DNA of 64,000 nt from SZUA-309 sp050185825 (lineage in GTDB: Bacteria > Pseudomonadota > Gammaproteobacteria > Pseudomonadales > Azotimanducaceae): NCBI GenBank assembly GCA_050185825.1, contig JBFWZA010000018.1, forward strand, positions 1 through 64,000. Reading direction: 5' to 3'. Below the pieces are notes generated by a model. The model made no database searches and was not told the origin of the DNA. It saw only the letters and a program-made list of their open reading frames with translations. Position 1 is the stretch's first letter. Each line of letters starts with the position of its first letter. Below, one piece after another: positions 25,334 to 34,891 of this stretch. The position numbers and the translations under genes are program-made.

Positions 25334-25956
25334 CTCCGATCTCCCTTGTTGGAGCCGGCGGTCATGCACGCGTGGTCTACGATCTCGTTCAGCTTCTTGA
25401 ACCTGGTCGCGCTGTGCGCTGGCATGACGACGCCTGGCAGACGCTTCTGGCGGTGCCTCCGATCGTCGCCATTGAGCCGATCGATACGCTGGTCACCGGC
25501 TCGGAACAATCGGACGTGTTTGTGGCGATTGGCGATGCAAAAGTCCGTCTTTCTCTTATGGAGGCTCTCCAGAACCGAGGTCATCGTCTGATTTCGCTTG
25601 TTCACCCGTTCACCTCGGTCAGTCCGTACTCTGAAATCGGTGCCGGCAGCATCTGCATGGCCGGGGTAATTCTCCAGTCAGGCGCGTTGCTGGGAAGAGG
25701 TGTCATCATCAACACCGCCGCCAGCGTTGATCACGATTGCGTGATCGGGGATGGGACTCACATAGCACCAGGGGCCAGGCTTGCTGGCGGAGTAACGGTA
25801 GGTGAGCAGGCGTGGATTGGTGCGGGCTCTGTCGTGCGCGAAGGCGTTTCCGTTGGCGCACGCGCGACTATCGGTGCCGGTGCAGTAGTCGTTCACGATG
25901 TCCCGGAAGGGTCGATACGTGTCGGAAACCCTGCTCGCGATATGGCTGAAAGATGA
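25330..25956 (+). CDS. Sugar O/N-acetyltransferase, PglD/NeuD family
   Basis: A 208-aa protein. The N-terminal small Rossmann-like domain (ISLVGAGGHARVVYDLV) is followed by left-handed beta-helix hexapeptide repeats (IGAGSICMAGVILQSGALLGRGVIIN, IGDGTHIAPGARLAGGVTVGEQAWIGAGSVV). PglD acetylates the 4-amino group of UDP-4-amino sugars, with a catalytic His in the DHDC segment (SVDHDCVIGDG). It starts with GTG overlapping the PglC-like stop and overlaps the aminotransferase by 4 bp, so the three genes are translationally coupled. Confidence 0.87.
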   Translation: MTPISLVGAGGHARVVYDLVQLLEPGRAVRWHDDAWQTLLAVPPIVAIEPIDTLVTGSEQSDVFVAIGDAKVRLSLMEALQNRGHRLISLVHPFTSVSPYSEIGAGSICMAGVILQSGALLGRGVIINTAASVDHDCVIGDGTHIAPGARLAGGVTVGEQAWIGAGSVVREGVSVGARATIGAGAVVVHDVPEGSIRVGNPARDMAER

Positions 25957-27128
25957 CTGTTGGATTCTCTCCCTGGCCATCCTTCACGGTAGAGGAAGCG
26001 GAAGCCGTCCGACGTGTGCTGCTCTCAAACGCTGTCAATCAGTGGACAGGTTCTGCGGTTCGCGAATTTGAAGAAGCGTTTGCTGCTTCCTGCGGGGCTG
26101 GATACGCGCTTGCGCTCAGTAATGGGACGACTGCACTGGATGCGGCACTTCGAGCGCTGAACATCGGCCCCGGAGATGAGGTGATCGTGACGCCGCGGAG
26201 CTTTGTGGCCTCCGCATCGTCGGTCGTTGCTGCAGGGGCCACACCGGTTTTTGCGGATGTGGATGCCAACAGCGAGCTCATCACGCCTGAGACGGTGGCT
26301 CCCAGGCTGACATCTCGTACCAGGGCCATTCTGTGCGTGCATCTTGCAGGATGGCCATGTGATATGGACGGGTTTCGAGAGCTCGTCGATGGGCGCCAGA
26401 TCGCATTGATCGAAGACTGTGCGCAGGCGCATGGTGCGAAGTATCGGGGTCGTTCCGTCGGAACGCTCGGCGATGTGGGTTGCTGGTCTTTCTGTCAGGA
26501 CAAGATCATCACCACAGGTGGCGAAGGCGGTATGTTGACGACGAACGATGAGTCACTCTACCGCTCTGCCTGGTCCTACCGGGACCACGGCAAGAGTTAC
26601 GAGTCCGTCTTCGAGACGGTGCACCCTCCCGGCTACCGCTGGCAACACGCCAGGATCGGCACGAATGCTCGGATGACCTCGATGCAGGCGGTGATTGGCA
26701 CGATTCAACTCGGCAGGCTGCAGGCCTGGCATGAGGCTCGAGCCCGGAATGCCGCGCGGATTCGTGACGCGGCAATCGCTGCTCCCGGGCTGCGCGTCCC
26801 GATTGTCCCTTCGGATGTGGAGCACGCGTGGTATCGCTGCGATGTGTTCGTTCGCGCAGATCAACTGAAAACAGAGTGGAACAGGGATCGGGTTCTGGCA
26901 GCGATCAGCGAGCGCGGCGTCCCCTGCCTCGTAGGACCCTGTCCTGAGATCTATCGCGAACAGGCGTTCGTCGAACTTGGTCTGGGGCCTGATCATCGGC
27001 TCGAACAGGCCCGTGCGCTCGGTGAGACATGCCTGATGTTTCTCGTTCATCCCACGTTGACCGACGCGGAGATTGACCTTACCACTGCTGCCCTGCAGGA
27101 AACCCTCGCGGAGGCGGCGAGGGGTTGA
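25953..27128 (+). CDS. DegT/DnrJ/EryC1/StrS aminotransferase, PglE-like
   Basis: A 391-aa PLP-dependent sugar aminotransferase. The internal aldimine lysine is K184 in SFCQDKIITTGGEGGML; also present are ALSNGTTALDAALRAL and IEDCAQAHGAKYRG. Placed after the PglC- and PglD-like genes, it is expected to aminate the 4-keto sugar made by the 4,6-dehydratase at 50003-52033, giving the substrate of the PglD-like enzyme. The stop overlaps the ATG of the next glycosyltransferase (TGATG). Confidence 0.87.
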   Translation: MTVGFSPWPSFTVEEAEAVRRVLLSNAVNQWTGSAVREFEEAFAASCGAGYALALSNGTTALDAALRALNIGPGDEVIVTPRSFVASASSVVAAGATPVFADVDANSELITPETVAPRLTSRTRAILCVHLAGWPCDMDGFRELVDGRQIALIEDCAQAHGAKYRGRSVGTLGDVGCWSFCQDKIITTGGEGGMLTTNDESLYRSAWSYRDHGKSYESVFETVHPPGYRWQHARIGTNARMTSMQAVIGTIQLGRLQAWHEARARNAARIRDAAIAAPGLRVPIVPSDVEHAWYRCDVFVRADQLKTEWNRDRVLAAISERGVPCLVGPCPEIYREQAFVELGLGPDHRLEQARALGETCLMFLVHPTLTDAEIDLTTAALQETLAEAARG

Positions 27129-28240
27129 TGCTTGTTGCTCATGTCACCACGGTGCATCAGCGCGGTGATGTCCGAATCCGCCACAAGGAGTGCATGTCGC
27201 TGGTCAGCGATGGTCGCTACAGAGTTCGGCTGATCGTTGCTGACTCGAGAGGCGACGAGGTGATCGATGGTCTCGAGATCCGTGACCTCGGTATGCCAGG
27301 TGATGGTGGGCGAACGGTCAGATGGCTGCTGGGATCCTGGCGGGTGCTGCGGGAGATTCTCAGAACCAGACCACGACTGCTGCATTTTCACGATCCGGAG
27401 CTCCTGCCCGTGTTTCTCTTTTTCAGGCTCCTGGGCCATCGGGTGGTTTACGATGTCCATGAAGATCTGCCGACCCAGATGCTGGCAAAGCACTGGTTGC
27501 CGAAGCCTCTGCGAAGAATCCTCGGCATGGCGGTTGCAGCGCTGGAGTGGATTGCGGGCAGGACCTTGTCGGGGATGGTGGCCGCTACACCGACAATTGC
27601 AGCGCGGTTTCCTGCGTCAAAAACAGTGCTCGTTCGGAATTTCCCGCTGATTGACGAGTTTTCGGAGCCTGGCCCCCGTCAGGTGGAACGGCCGGAGTTC
27701 TTTGCGTATGTGGGGGTCATCGCGTCCATTCGCGGCGCGGAGGTGATGGTCGACGCAGTCAGCGGTATGGGACCGGGCACTCGGCTGCTGCTGGCGGGAA
27801 ACTACTCTCCGGATTCACTACGAGATCAGCTTCAACAGCGCGGCGGATGGTCCAAGGTTGTCGAGGAGGGATGGCTGGAGCGGGAGGCCGTGGCGACAAT
27901 GTTGAACTCGTGCCGCGCCGGGCTGGTGCTGCTGCAGCCGCTACCCAATTACGTCGACGCGTTGCCGGTCAAGCTCTTCGAGTACATGGCGGCCGGCATT
28001 CCGGTTATCGCCTCCGATTTTCCAGGTTGGCGGGAAATCATCGAACCTGCCGATTGCGGGATTCTCGTGGACCCGGCAGATCGCAAGTCGGTGACTCGGG
28101 CGATGAGCATCATTCTTTCCGACCCCGAAGAGGCGGATGCGATGGGTGCCCGAGGTCGACAGAAGATCGAATCTGTCTACAACTTTGCCGGTGAGGCAGA
28201 TCAGTTGATTGGTCTGTATCGGCGATTGCTGCCCGCTTGA
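27128..28240 (+). CDS. Glycosyltransferase family 4
   Basis: A 370-aa GT-B enzyme. An HFHDPELLPV stretch sits in the N-terminal domain, with VVYDVHEDLPTQML, and the nucleotide-sugar-binding C-terminal domain has VKLFEYMAAGIPVIASDFPGWREII with the E-x7-E motif. ATG 27128 overlaps the previous stop. The donor is probably a nucleotide sugar made by the adjacent genes, but specificity cannot be read. The reading frame is intact and the length is normal. Confidence 0.85.
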   Translation: MLVAHVTTVHQRGDVRIRHKECMSLVSDGRYRVRLIVADSRGDEVIDGLEIRDLGMPGDGGRTVRWLLGSWRVLREILRTRPRLLHFHDPELLPVFLFFRLLGHRVVYDVHEDLPTQMLAKHWLPKPLRRILGMAVAALEWIAGRTLSGMVAATPTIAARFPASKTVLVRNFPLIDEFSEPGPRQVERPEFFAYVGVIASIRGAEVMVDAVSGMGPGTRLLLAGNYSPDSLRDQLQQRGGWSKVVEEGWLEREAVATMLNSCRAGLVLLQPLPNYVDALPVKLFEYMAAGIPVIASDFPGWREIIEPADCGILVDPADRKSVTRAMSIILSDPEEADAMGARGRQKIESVYNFAGEADQLIGLYRRLLPA

Positions 28241-28253
28241 ACGGGACCTCTTC

Positions 28254-29471
28254 GTGAAAACCGTCTGGCTACTGAATCATTATGCGGCGGCGCCTACCGA
28301 CAGCGGAGGCACGCGCCACCACGGCCTCGCCAGGCATGCCGCAGGTCTGGGCTACCGGATCATCATCGTCGCTGCGAGCGTCGAGCATTTCACTGGTCGT
28401 CAGCGTCTGAGAAACGACGAGAAAACGCGTTTTGAAGTCATTGACGGCGTGTCTTTCCTTTGGATCAGAACGACACCCTATAGCGGCAACGGATGGGATC
28501 GAATACGGAACATGCTCGAATACACCTGGCGGGCAATGAGGCGATCGACCACCGCAGAACTGCCCGCGCCCTGTGCGGTCATAGGCTCCAGCGTGCATCC
28601 GCTGGCCGCCCTGGCGGCGCAGCGCATCGCCAGCCGCCATGGTGTGCCGTTCGTCTTCGAGATCCGCGATCTGTGGCCGGAAACGCTTATTGCGATGAAT
28701 CGGATCGGTCGTCACGGCATCGTAGCGATCGCTCTGCGTACGCTGGAGCGGTGGCTGTGCCGCAGCGCTTCGCGCATCATCGTGCTGCTTCCGCACGCAC
28801 GCGACTATCTCCGGGAAATGGGAGTCGAATCAGAAAGCGTGGTGTGGATCCCGAATGGTGTCGATCTCGAGACGTTTCCGTGTTATCCGCTACCGGACAG
28901 ATCGCCATTGACGGTGATGTATCTGGGTGCCCACGGGACAGCCAATGGTCTTGATCGGATTCTCGACGCGATTCATCTGCTGGCACGGGGGTCGGAAGGC
29001 AGCCGTTTCCGATTCCGGTTCGTGGGAGATGGGCCGATGAAGGACGCTCTCGTTTTGCGGGCGAAGGCGCTCGGAATCAGCGATCAGGTGTCCTTCGAGC
29101 CGGCGGTTTCGAAAGCCGCGTTACCGGAGTTGGCAGCGCAGGCGGACATCTTTGTCATGAACGTCAGGGATCTCGAGTTGTACCGCTACGGATTCAGTTT
29201 TAACAAATTGTTTGACTATATGGCGGCTGCTCGACCCATTGTTTTCGCGGGACCTCGAACGGATAACCCGGTTGCGCAAGCCAGTGCCGGTATTGTCGTG
29301 GATGCCGATGATGCTAAAGGCATGGCGTCGGGTATCGTCGATATTGCCGGTTCCTCTCTGGATGCCCGCCGGGAAATGGGCTCCCGCGGACGACGTCTGC
29401 TCGAGAGCGACTACGCGCAATCGATACTTGCCCGGCGTCTCGGAAATTGCCTAAAGGAGGTTGGAATCTAG
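28254..29471 (+). CDS. Glycosyltransferase family 4 (WbuB-like)
   Basis: A 405-aa enzyme beginning VKTVWLLNHYAAAPTDSGGTRHHGLARHAAGLGY, the typical start of WbuB-type transferases. It has FEIRDLWPETLIA, WIPNGVDLETF and NKLFDYMAAARPIVFAG (E replaced by D in the conserved loop). GTG 28254 is preferred; the open frame from 28209 overlaps the upstream gene. WbuB-type enzymes often transfer aminodeoxy sugars such as FucNAc. That would suit the amino-sugar genes here, but is inference. Confidence 0.82.
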   Translation: MKTVWLLNHYAAAPTDSGGTRHHGLARHAAGLGYRIIIVAASVEHFTGRQRLRNDEKTRFEVIDGVSFLWIRTTPYSGNGWDRIRNMLEYTWRAMRRSTTAELPAPCAVIGSSVHPLAALAAQRIASRHGVPFVFEIRDLWPETLIAMNRIGRHGIVAIALRTLERWLCRSASRIIVLLPHARDYLREMGVESESVVWIPNGVDLETFPCYPLPDRSPLTVMYLGAHGTANGLDRILDAIHLLARGSEGSRFRFRFVGDGPMKDALVLRAKALGISDQVSFEPAVSKAALPELAAQADIFVMNVRDLELYRYGFSFNKLFDYMAAARPIVFAGPRTDNPVAQASAGIVVDADDAKGMASGIVDIAGSSLDARREMGSRGRRLLESDYAQSILARRLGNCLKEVGI

Positions 29472-29546
29472 CATCCAGATCCAGTTTCTTGACTTCGGCT
29501 GATCGATTACCAAGAATCGCCGCCTTGCAAATCACCGGCTTCACCA

Positions 29547-30683
29547 ATGCAAGTGCCTTTACTGGATTTGAAGGCGCAGCTCGATCGGATTCATGACGAG
29601 GTGCGCCACCAGATTGACGAGGTCGTGGAATCCTGCGTCTTCATCAATGGTCCCAAAGTCGATGCGTTGGAGTCCCGGATCGCCGAGTACTGCGGCACGT
29701 CTCATGCGATCGGCGTCTCTTCCGGCACCGATGCGCTCCTGGTGGCTCTGATGGCGTTGGAGGTCGGTCCCGGCGATGCGGTGCTGACCACTCCTTATTC
29801 CTTCTTTGCGACCGCCGGAGCGGTGTCGCGCCTGGGCGCCCGGCCTGTCTTCGTGGACATCGACCCGGAAACCTACAACATCAGCGTCGACCGCATCCGC
29901 GAGTTCATAGAAACAGATCCTGAGACAGCGGCCACCGTGAAAGCCATGATCCCCGTGCATCTCTACGGCCAGTGTGCCGATCTCGATGCCATCACGGAGA
30001 TCGCGCGGGAGCAGGGCTGGCGTGTGATAGAGGATGCAGCGCAGGCCATCGGCGCAAGGTATCAGGGATCCGGCAGCGTACGCCGTGCGGGCTCCGTTGG
30101 GGATATCGGATGTTTTTCGTTCTTCCCGAGCAAGAATCTCGGAGGCGCAGGTGACGGTGGCATGGTGGTGACCTCCGATCAGGATCTGGCCGCCAAAATA
30201 GGTAAGCTCAGAAACCATGGCTCTCACCCCAAGTACTATCACGATCTGATTGGGGGAAACTTCCGCCTCGACGCCATCCAGGCGGCGGTGCTGCTTGCCA
30301 AGCTGCCGCATCTGGAGCAGTGGCACGCCGAGCGTCAGGCGAACGCAGCCTACTATGACGTCCAGCTGGAAGGTCTCAATGCCGTTCAGCTACCCAAAGT
30401 GCAGGAAGACCGCAGCTTTCATATCTACAATCAGTACGTGATTCGGGCGCAGAAACGGGACCAGCTCAGAGATTTTCTGAAGTCCAGAGGCGTGGCGACG
30501 GAAGTCTACTACCCGGTGCCGTTTCATCAGCAGACCTGTTTTGCGGATCTGGGCTATGGTGCGGGTGACTTCCCGGAATCAGAGAAAGCTGCACAGAGCA
30601 CGCTTGCGATACCCGTATACCCGGAACTGACGCGCGAAATGCAGAATCACGTCGTTCAGAGCATTCGAGAGTTCTATGGCTAG
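29547..30683 (+). CDS. DegT-family sugar aminotransferase, WbpE-like
   Basis: A 378-aa PLP enzyme with K196 in FFPSKNLGGAGDGGM, ISSGTDALLVALMAL-type and IEDAAQAIGARYQG motifs. It resembles WbpE, which aminates C3 of UDP-3-keto-GlcNAcA. The next gene, which overlaps it by 8 bp, carries the matching WbpB-like oxidoreductase and WbpD-like acetyltransferase in one chain. Together with the WbpA-type dehydrogenase at 17208, these would give UDP-2,3-diacetamido-2,3-dideoxy-glucuronic acid. It begins about 75 bp after the glycosyltransferase. Confidence 0.86.
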   Translation: MQVPLLDLKAQLDRIHDEVRHQIDEVVESCVFINGPKVDALESRIAEYCGTSHAIGVSSGTDALLVALMALEVGPGDAVLTTPYSFFATAGAVSRLGARPVFVDIDPETYNISVDRIREFIETDPETAATVKAMIPVHLYGQCADLDAITEIAREQGWRVIEDAAQAIGARYQGSGSVRRAGSVGDIGCFSFFPSKNLGGAGDGGMVVTSDQDLAAKIGKLRNHGSHPKYYHDLIGGNFRLDAIQAAVLLAKLPHLEQWHAERQANAAYYDVQLEGLNAVQLPKVQEDRSFHIYNQYVIRAQKRDQLRDFLKSRGVATEVYYPVPFHQQTCFADLGYGAGDFPESEKAAQSTLAIPVYPELTREMQNHVVQSIREFYG

Positions 30684-32265
30684 AGTCTGTGTCGTTGGTG
30701 CGGGTCGCTGGGGGCAGAACCACGTCCGCACACTCAATGAGCTCGATCACCTGGCGGCGCTCGTTGATGCGAATCCCGAGCGGCTGGCGCACTTCGCAGA
30801 CAGGTATCCGGGGCTCAAAACGTATCCGACTCTCGAAGGGGCATTGTCAGACGGCTATGACGCCTTCACGGTCGCAACACCCGCTCATACCCACTTCGCA
30901 GTCGCCCGGCAGATTCTGGAAGCCGGCTATCCGGCTCTGGTGGAAAAACCCCTTGCCCTGAGCTCCGCGGAAGCCAAGGAACTGGCTCGCATCGCCCAGA
31001 AAGCGGATAAGCAGCTCATGGTGGGACACCTGCTGCTGTTTCATCCGGCGATCGTCAAGATGAAGGCGCTGATCGATGAAGGAAAAATAGGGAAAGTCCA
31101 ATACATTTACAGCAACCGCATCAATCTCGGAACGGTTCGTACTGAAGAAAACATTCTCTGGAGCTTCGCGCCTCACGACATCTCCATATTTCAGTACTTT
31201 CTGGAATCGAAGCCGATCGAAGTGATATCGCGAGGCGGCGCGTACCTTCAGCCTGGCATCCATGACAGCACGATGACGACATTGACCTACCCCGGAAACG
31301 TCATGTGCCACAACTTCGTCAGCTGGCTGCATCCGTTCAAGGAACATCGGATCGTAGTCATTGGCAGCAAGGGAATGCTCTCGTTCGAAGATTCCGCGGA
31401 GCACAAGCCGCTGCGGTTCTACGAGAAAGGCATCGACTGGGTTCATGGCGAGCCGATCAAGCGGGACGGTCCGACGGAAGAAATAGAGTACGAAGACAGG
31501 GCGCCGTTGACGGAAGAGCTGCGGTACTTCGTAGAGAACGCCCACGGGAAGATTCAGAAAGCGGACGCCCAGAATGCCATCGACGTGCTGGAGATACTCG
31601 AACAGGCGTCCGCTCACCTGACCGGAGAAAATGAGTCGGACAGCTCGGGGTCCGAGCCAACCAACGTGGATCCGAAGGCGAGTCTCGCACCTGGCAGCTT
31701 TGTGCACCCGTCAAGCTATGTGGATGCGGGCGCCGAAATCGGCGCCGGGACGAAGATCTGGCACTTCTGCCACGTACAGGCCAACGCAAAAATAGGCGAG
31801 AAGTGTTCACTTGGCCAGAACGTCAACATCGGCAACAACGTAGTAATTGGCAACAATGTTCGGATCCAGAACAACGTGTCCGTGTTTGAAGGGGTCGAGA
31901 TCGAGAACGAGGTTTTCTGTGGGCCTTCGATGACCTTCACCAATGTATCCAATCCCCGGGTGAAGTATCCGACGGGATCCGAGTCCTATGGGCGCACACT
32001 GGTGCGGCAGGGCGCGTCGATTGGGGCGAAGGCAGTTATCGTGTGTGGACATACGATAGGTCGTCATGCATTCATCGCTGCTGGTGCAGTTGTGACAAAG
32101 GATGTACCAGATTTCGCGTTCATGATGGGTGTGCCGGCGAAACAGGTCGGGTGGGTGACGGAAGGCGGTGAGCGAGTCCCCGATGATCTGTCGGGCGAGT
32201 TTACCTGCACGAAATCAGGCATTCGCTATAGGATCACCGAGTCGGGTCTCAGCGAGTGCGATTAA
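30676..32265 (+). CDS. Fusion of Gfo/Idh/MocA oxidoreductase (WbpB-like) and hexapeptide N-acetyltransferase (WbpD-like)
   Basis: A 529-aa bifunctional protein. Residues 1 to about 315 are an NAD-dependent oxidoreductase: VCVVGAGRWGQNHVRTL and the catalytic VEKPLAL motif. After a Ser/Glu-rich linker (ENESDSSGSEPTN), residues from about 330 form a left-handed beta-helix acetyltransferase (IGAGTKIWHFCHVQANAKIGE..., NVSNPRVKYP, IGRHAFIAAGAVVTKDVPDF). In Pseudomonas the two activities are separate proteins. WbpB oxidises C3 of UDP-GlcNAcA, and WbpD acetylates the 3-amino group formed by WbpE. Fusion with the adjacent WbpE strongly supports the pathway call. The frame runs through the join with no sign of a sequencing frameshift. 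Confidence 0.88.
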   Translation: MARVCVVGAGRWGQNHVRTLNELDHLAALVDANPERLAHFADRYPGLKTYPTLEGALSDGYDAFTVATPAHTHFAVARQILEAGYPALVEKPLALSSAEAKELARIAQKADKQLMVGHLLLFHPAIVKMKALIDEGKIGKVQYIYSNRINLGTVRTEENILWSFAPHDISIFQYFLESKPIEVISRGGAYLQPGIHDSTMTTLTYPGNVMCHNFVSWLHPFKEHRIVVIGSKGMLSFEDSAEHKPLRFYEKGIDWVHGEPIKRDGPTEEIEYEDRAPLTEELRYFVENAHGKIQKADAQNAIDVLEILEQASAHLTGENESDSSGSEPTNVDPKASLAPGSFVHPSSYVDAGAEIGAGTKIWHFCHVQANAKIGEKCSLGQNVNIGNNVVIGNNVRIQNNVSVFEGVEIENEVFCGPSMTFTNVSNPRVKYPTGSESYGRTLVRQGASIGAKAVIVCGHTIGRHAFIAAGAVVTKDVPDFAFMMGVPAKQVGWVTEGGERVPDDLSGEFTCTKSGIRYRITESGLSECD

Positions 32266-32343
32266 CGTTCTATTGCAAGCGAGACCAATGCACGGATCTC
32301 ATATCCCTTTTACAGGCGCCCGTAACTGACGGTCCGTACCGCT

Positions 32344-33123
32344 ATGCGGTGTTTTCGACTTTTTACTGAACACTGGGCAATCCTGCTCTCGACTACTCGG
32401 CAACAACTGAAGACTCGGTTTGTCGGAAGTGTTTTCGGGCTTGCCTGGCTGATTCTTTACCCGCTCATGTTTCTAGGTATGTACTCCCTCGTATTTATCA
32501 AGATTCTGGGAATCCGCATCCCGGAGCTGAGTACGATCCAGTACGTTCTCGTCATCTTCTGTGGACTTGTTCCGTTCCTGGCGTTCACACAAGCGTTTTC
32601 GCTAGGTTCCGTGAGTGTGGTTTCCAATGGAAATCTTGTGAAGAACACGCTTTTTCCTATCGAGCTTGTCGTAGCCAGAGATGTACTGGCAGCTTACATC
32701 GCGATGTCTGCCGGCGTTTTAATTGTCTGGGCAGTTGTATCTACGGAAAGATTGTACTGGTCTCACCTCGCGCTGGTGCCGATCTACTTGCTCCAGTTTC
32801 TTATGACGTTGGGGTTCGCCTGGATCGCTTCGACCTTGATGGTTTTTTTCCGGGACCTCCAGCAGTTGTTGCCAGTGTTAACGCTGTTCCTCATGCTCGT
32901 ATCGCCCATCGCATACACCATGAACATGGTTCCGGAGGGATTGCGTGACTACTTTCTCTTCAACCCACTCGCCTGGTACATGGAAATATACCGCGCTGTG
33001 TTGATGGAAGGGGAATTTCCGGTTCTCGATGTGCTTGCGATTGCAGCCATGAGCGTGGGAATTTTCATCATTGGGTACGAGGTCATACACCGAATGAAGT
33101 CACTGTTCAGCGACTATGTCTGA
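32344..33123 (+). CDS. wzm: ABC-2 type polysaccharide export permease (Wzm-like)
   Basis: A 259-aa inner-membrane protein with six hydrophobic segments, beginning with the typical QLKTRFVGSVFGLAWLILYPLMFLGMYS and containing YIAMSAGVLIVWAVV and VLTLFLMLVSPIAYTMNMVP. It pairs with the ATPase gene that overlaps it by 8 bp. It exports undecaprenyl-linked polysaccharide fully assembled in the cytoplasm. The 78 bp upstream contain no gene and no clear promoter. Confidence 0.92.
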   Translation: MRCFRLFTEHWAILLSTTRQQLKTRFVGSVFGLAWLILYPLMFLGMYSLVFIKILGIRIPELSTIQYVLVIFCGLVPFLAFTQAFSLGSVSVVSNGNLVKNTLFPIELVVARDVLAAYIAMSAGVLIVWAVVSTERLYWSHLALVPIYLLQFLMTLGFAWIASTLMVFFRDLQQLLPVLTLFLMLVSPIAYTMNMVPEGLRDYFLFNPLAWYMEIYRAVLMEGEFPVLDVLAIAAMSVGIFIIGYEVIHRMKSLFSDYV

Positions 33124-34891
33124 CGTGGTTGTCGACATTGCGGGATTGGAGAAGCAATTTCGTCGCTTCAGTGGGGCGGGATGGCGGGCTTTGGATGCTC
33201 TTGGAATTCCGGTTCCACCATCAACCTTCGATGAGTTCAGAGCTTTAAAAAACGTTGATCTTCAGATCAGCAAGGGAGAGCGGGTTGCTTTAATTGGCAG
33301 AAACGGCGCGGGAAAGAGCACGCTCCTTAGAATAATTGCCGGCCAGATGAAGGCGGACAAGGGAACGGTCGTTGTACGTGGGGCAGTACAGGCCTTGATG
33401 GAGCTTGGTACTGGATTTCATCCAGACTTTACCGGTGAGGAAAACATACGATCTGCTTTGTCGTACCAGGGTGTCAGTTCACGGCGAGCCCGTGCACTTG
33501 TCGCGGATATCGTCGAGTTCACTGAGCTTGATGACTTCATCAGCCGGCCGGTTAGAGAGTACTCAGCGGGCATGTACTCAAGATTGGCGTTCGCTGTCGC
33601 GACCACGATCGATCCGGAAATTCTCATAGTTGACGAGATACTGGGTGCCGGCGATGCGTATTTCCTGGGGAAATGCGTACAGAGAATGAAGGATCTGACT
33701 CATGGGGGAACGACGGTTCTCTTTGTCTCCCACGACATGAGTTCGATACAGCCATTGTGCGACCGTGGTGTCTGGCTGGATCGGGGGAGCGTTCTGGCAG
33801 ACGGCGATCTGCTGGATGTTATCAAAGCCTATTCGGCGCGTGTCAGGCATGATGAGGAAATTAGAATTCGTGCGAGGCTCCTTTCGGTTAGTCGATCTCG
33901 CGCGGCGGATCTGGCGGGAAGAGAAGCGATGGAAATGTTTCGCCTGATCGGCGCGGATCCAGCACATCCTGTTCCAGCGGTTCCGGTAGCTATTACTCGG
34001 ATTAGTTACGGTACCGAGTCGATCGACGCGATGGATGTGGACTTAGAAGAGGCCACAGCCCTGTCCAGGATCGTTGATGAACCAAAAGGAACGAACTGGT
34101 CCCCATTGCGTACGATGGACGGACGATCCTGTCGGCTGTTTGGTGATTTCGGTGGGCGCTTCCTTCATGCCCCATTTCAGATCGACTGGTCTGGAATTCC
34201 CTGGCGCGACAGGGTGCTGGAAATCGAGTACCGGGAAACCCGTGAAAAAATAGCGTTGGAGCAGTTTCATCCATCACAGGCGGGCTACGTCCGTCTGGGC
34301 GAGTTGGCCGCAGGCTCGTCTGGTGAGTGGCGGAATGCTCGCTTCAGCATATCTGCGGCTTGTGCAGTAGAGGAACAGGAATCCCAATCACGCCGTGCGG
34401 TTCCGGATCTCGACGTACAAGAACTCTCTCCCGAAGATCGCTACGGTACTGGGCCTCTTAGAATCACAGCATTTGGGTTCTTCGATGAGGCAGGCGAACG
34501 ACGCCATACGCTGATTACAGGGGAATGTGCTGGAGCGGTACTTGTCTACAATACTGATGAACCTGTTCTCGATCCGGTCGCTGTCATTGCGGTGTATAGA
34601 CCCGACGGAAGCTGTGCGATGCAGGTTATTTCCAACTGGGAAGGACGACGGCTCGGCGAGCTTCGTAGTGAAGGCACACTGGTTGTCGGATTTGACCCGT
34701 TACTGCTCGGGCCCGGTGATTACATTGTTTCAGTTGCGATGTTCAAGGATTATGACCTCAGTTCGAATACCGAGCCGGATAGCTACGACCTCCACGATCG
34801 ATGCTACCCACTGAAAATTCTGCCACCTGTGGGGATAGGTGTGACGATTGGGACAGTGAATCAGCCAGTCACGTGGGAGTTGAGGTCTTGA
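33116..34891 (+). CDS. wzt: ABC polysaccharide exporter ATPase with long C-terminal domain (Wzt-like)
   Basis: A 591-aa protein. The ATPase domain has Walker A GRNGAGKS (61-68), signature YSAGM (149-153), Walker B ILIVDE (169-174) and H-loop H206. Residues after about 250 are not ATPase. A beta-rich middle block and a Wzt-type carbohydrate-binding jellyroll follow (RITAFGFFDEAGERRHTLITGECAGAVLVYNTDEPVLDPVAVIAVYRPDG). Wzt proteins with this C-domain read a terminal modification on the chain before export. The C-terminal part is longer than usual (about 340 residues), with an extra segment before the jellyroll. The next gene is a methyltransferase that could add that terminal mark. Confidence 0.9.
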   Translation: MSDVVVDIAGLEKQFRRFSGAGWRALDALGIPVPPSTFDEFRALKNVDLQISKGERVALIGRNGAGKSTLLRIIAGQMKADKGTVVVRGAVQALMELGTGFHPDFTGEENIRSALSYQGVSSRRARALVADIVEFTELDDFISRPVREYSAGMYSRLAFAVATTIDPEILIVDEILGAGDAYFLGKCVQRMKDLTHGGTTVLFVSHDMSSIQPLCDRGVWLDRGSVLADGDLLDVIKAYSARVRHDEEIRIRARLLSVSRSRAADLAGREAMEMFRLIGADPAHPVPAVPVAITRISYGTESIDAMDVDLEEATALSRIVDEPKGTNWSPLRTMDGRSCRLFGDFGGRFLHAPFQIDWSGIPWRDRVLEIEYRETREKIALEQFHPSQAGYVRLGELAAGSSGEWRNARFSISAACAVEEQESQSRRAVPDLDVQELSPEDRYGTGPLRITAFGFFDEAGERRHTLITGECAGAVLVYNTDEPVLDPVAVIAVYRPDGSCAMQVISNWEGRRLGELRSEGTLVVGFDPLLLGPGDYIVSVAMFKDYDLSSNTEPDSYDLHDRCYPLKILPPVGIGVTIGTVNQPVTWELRS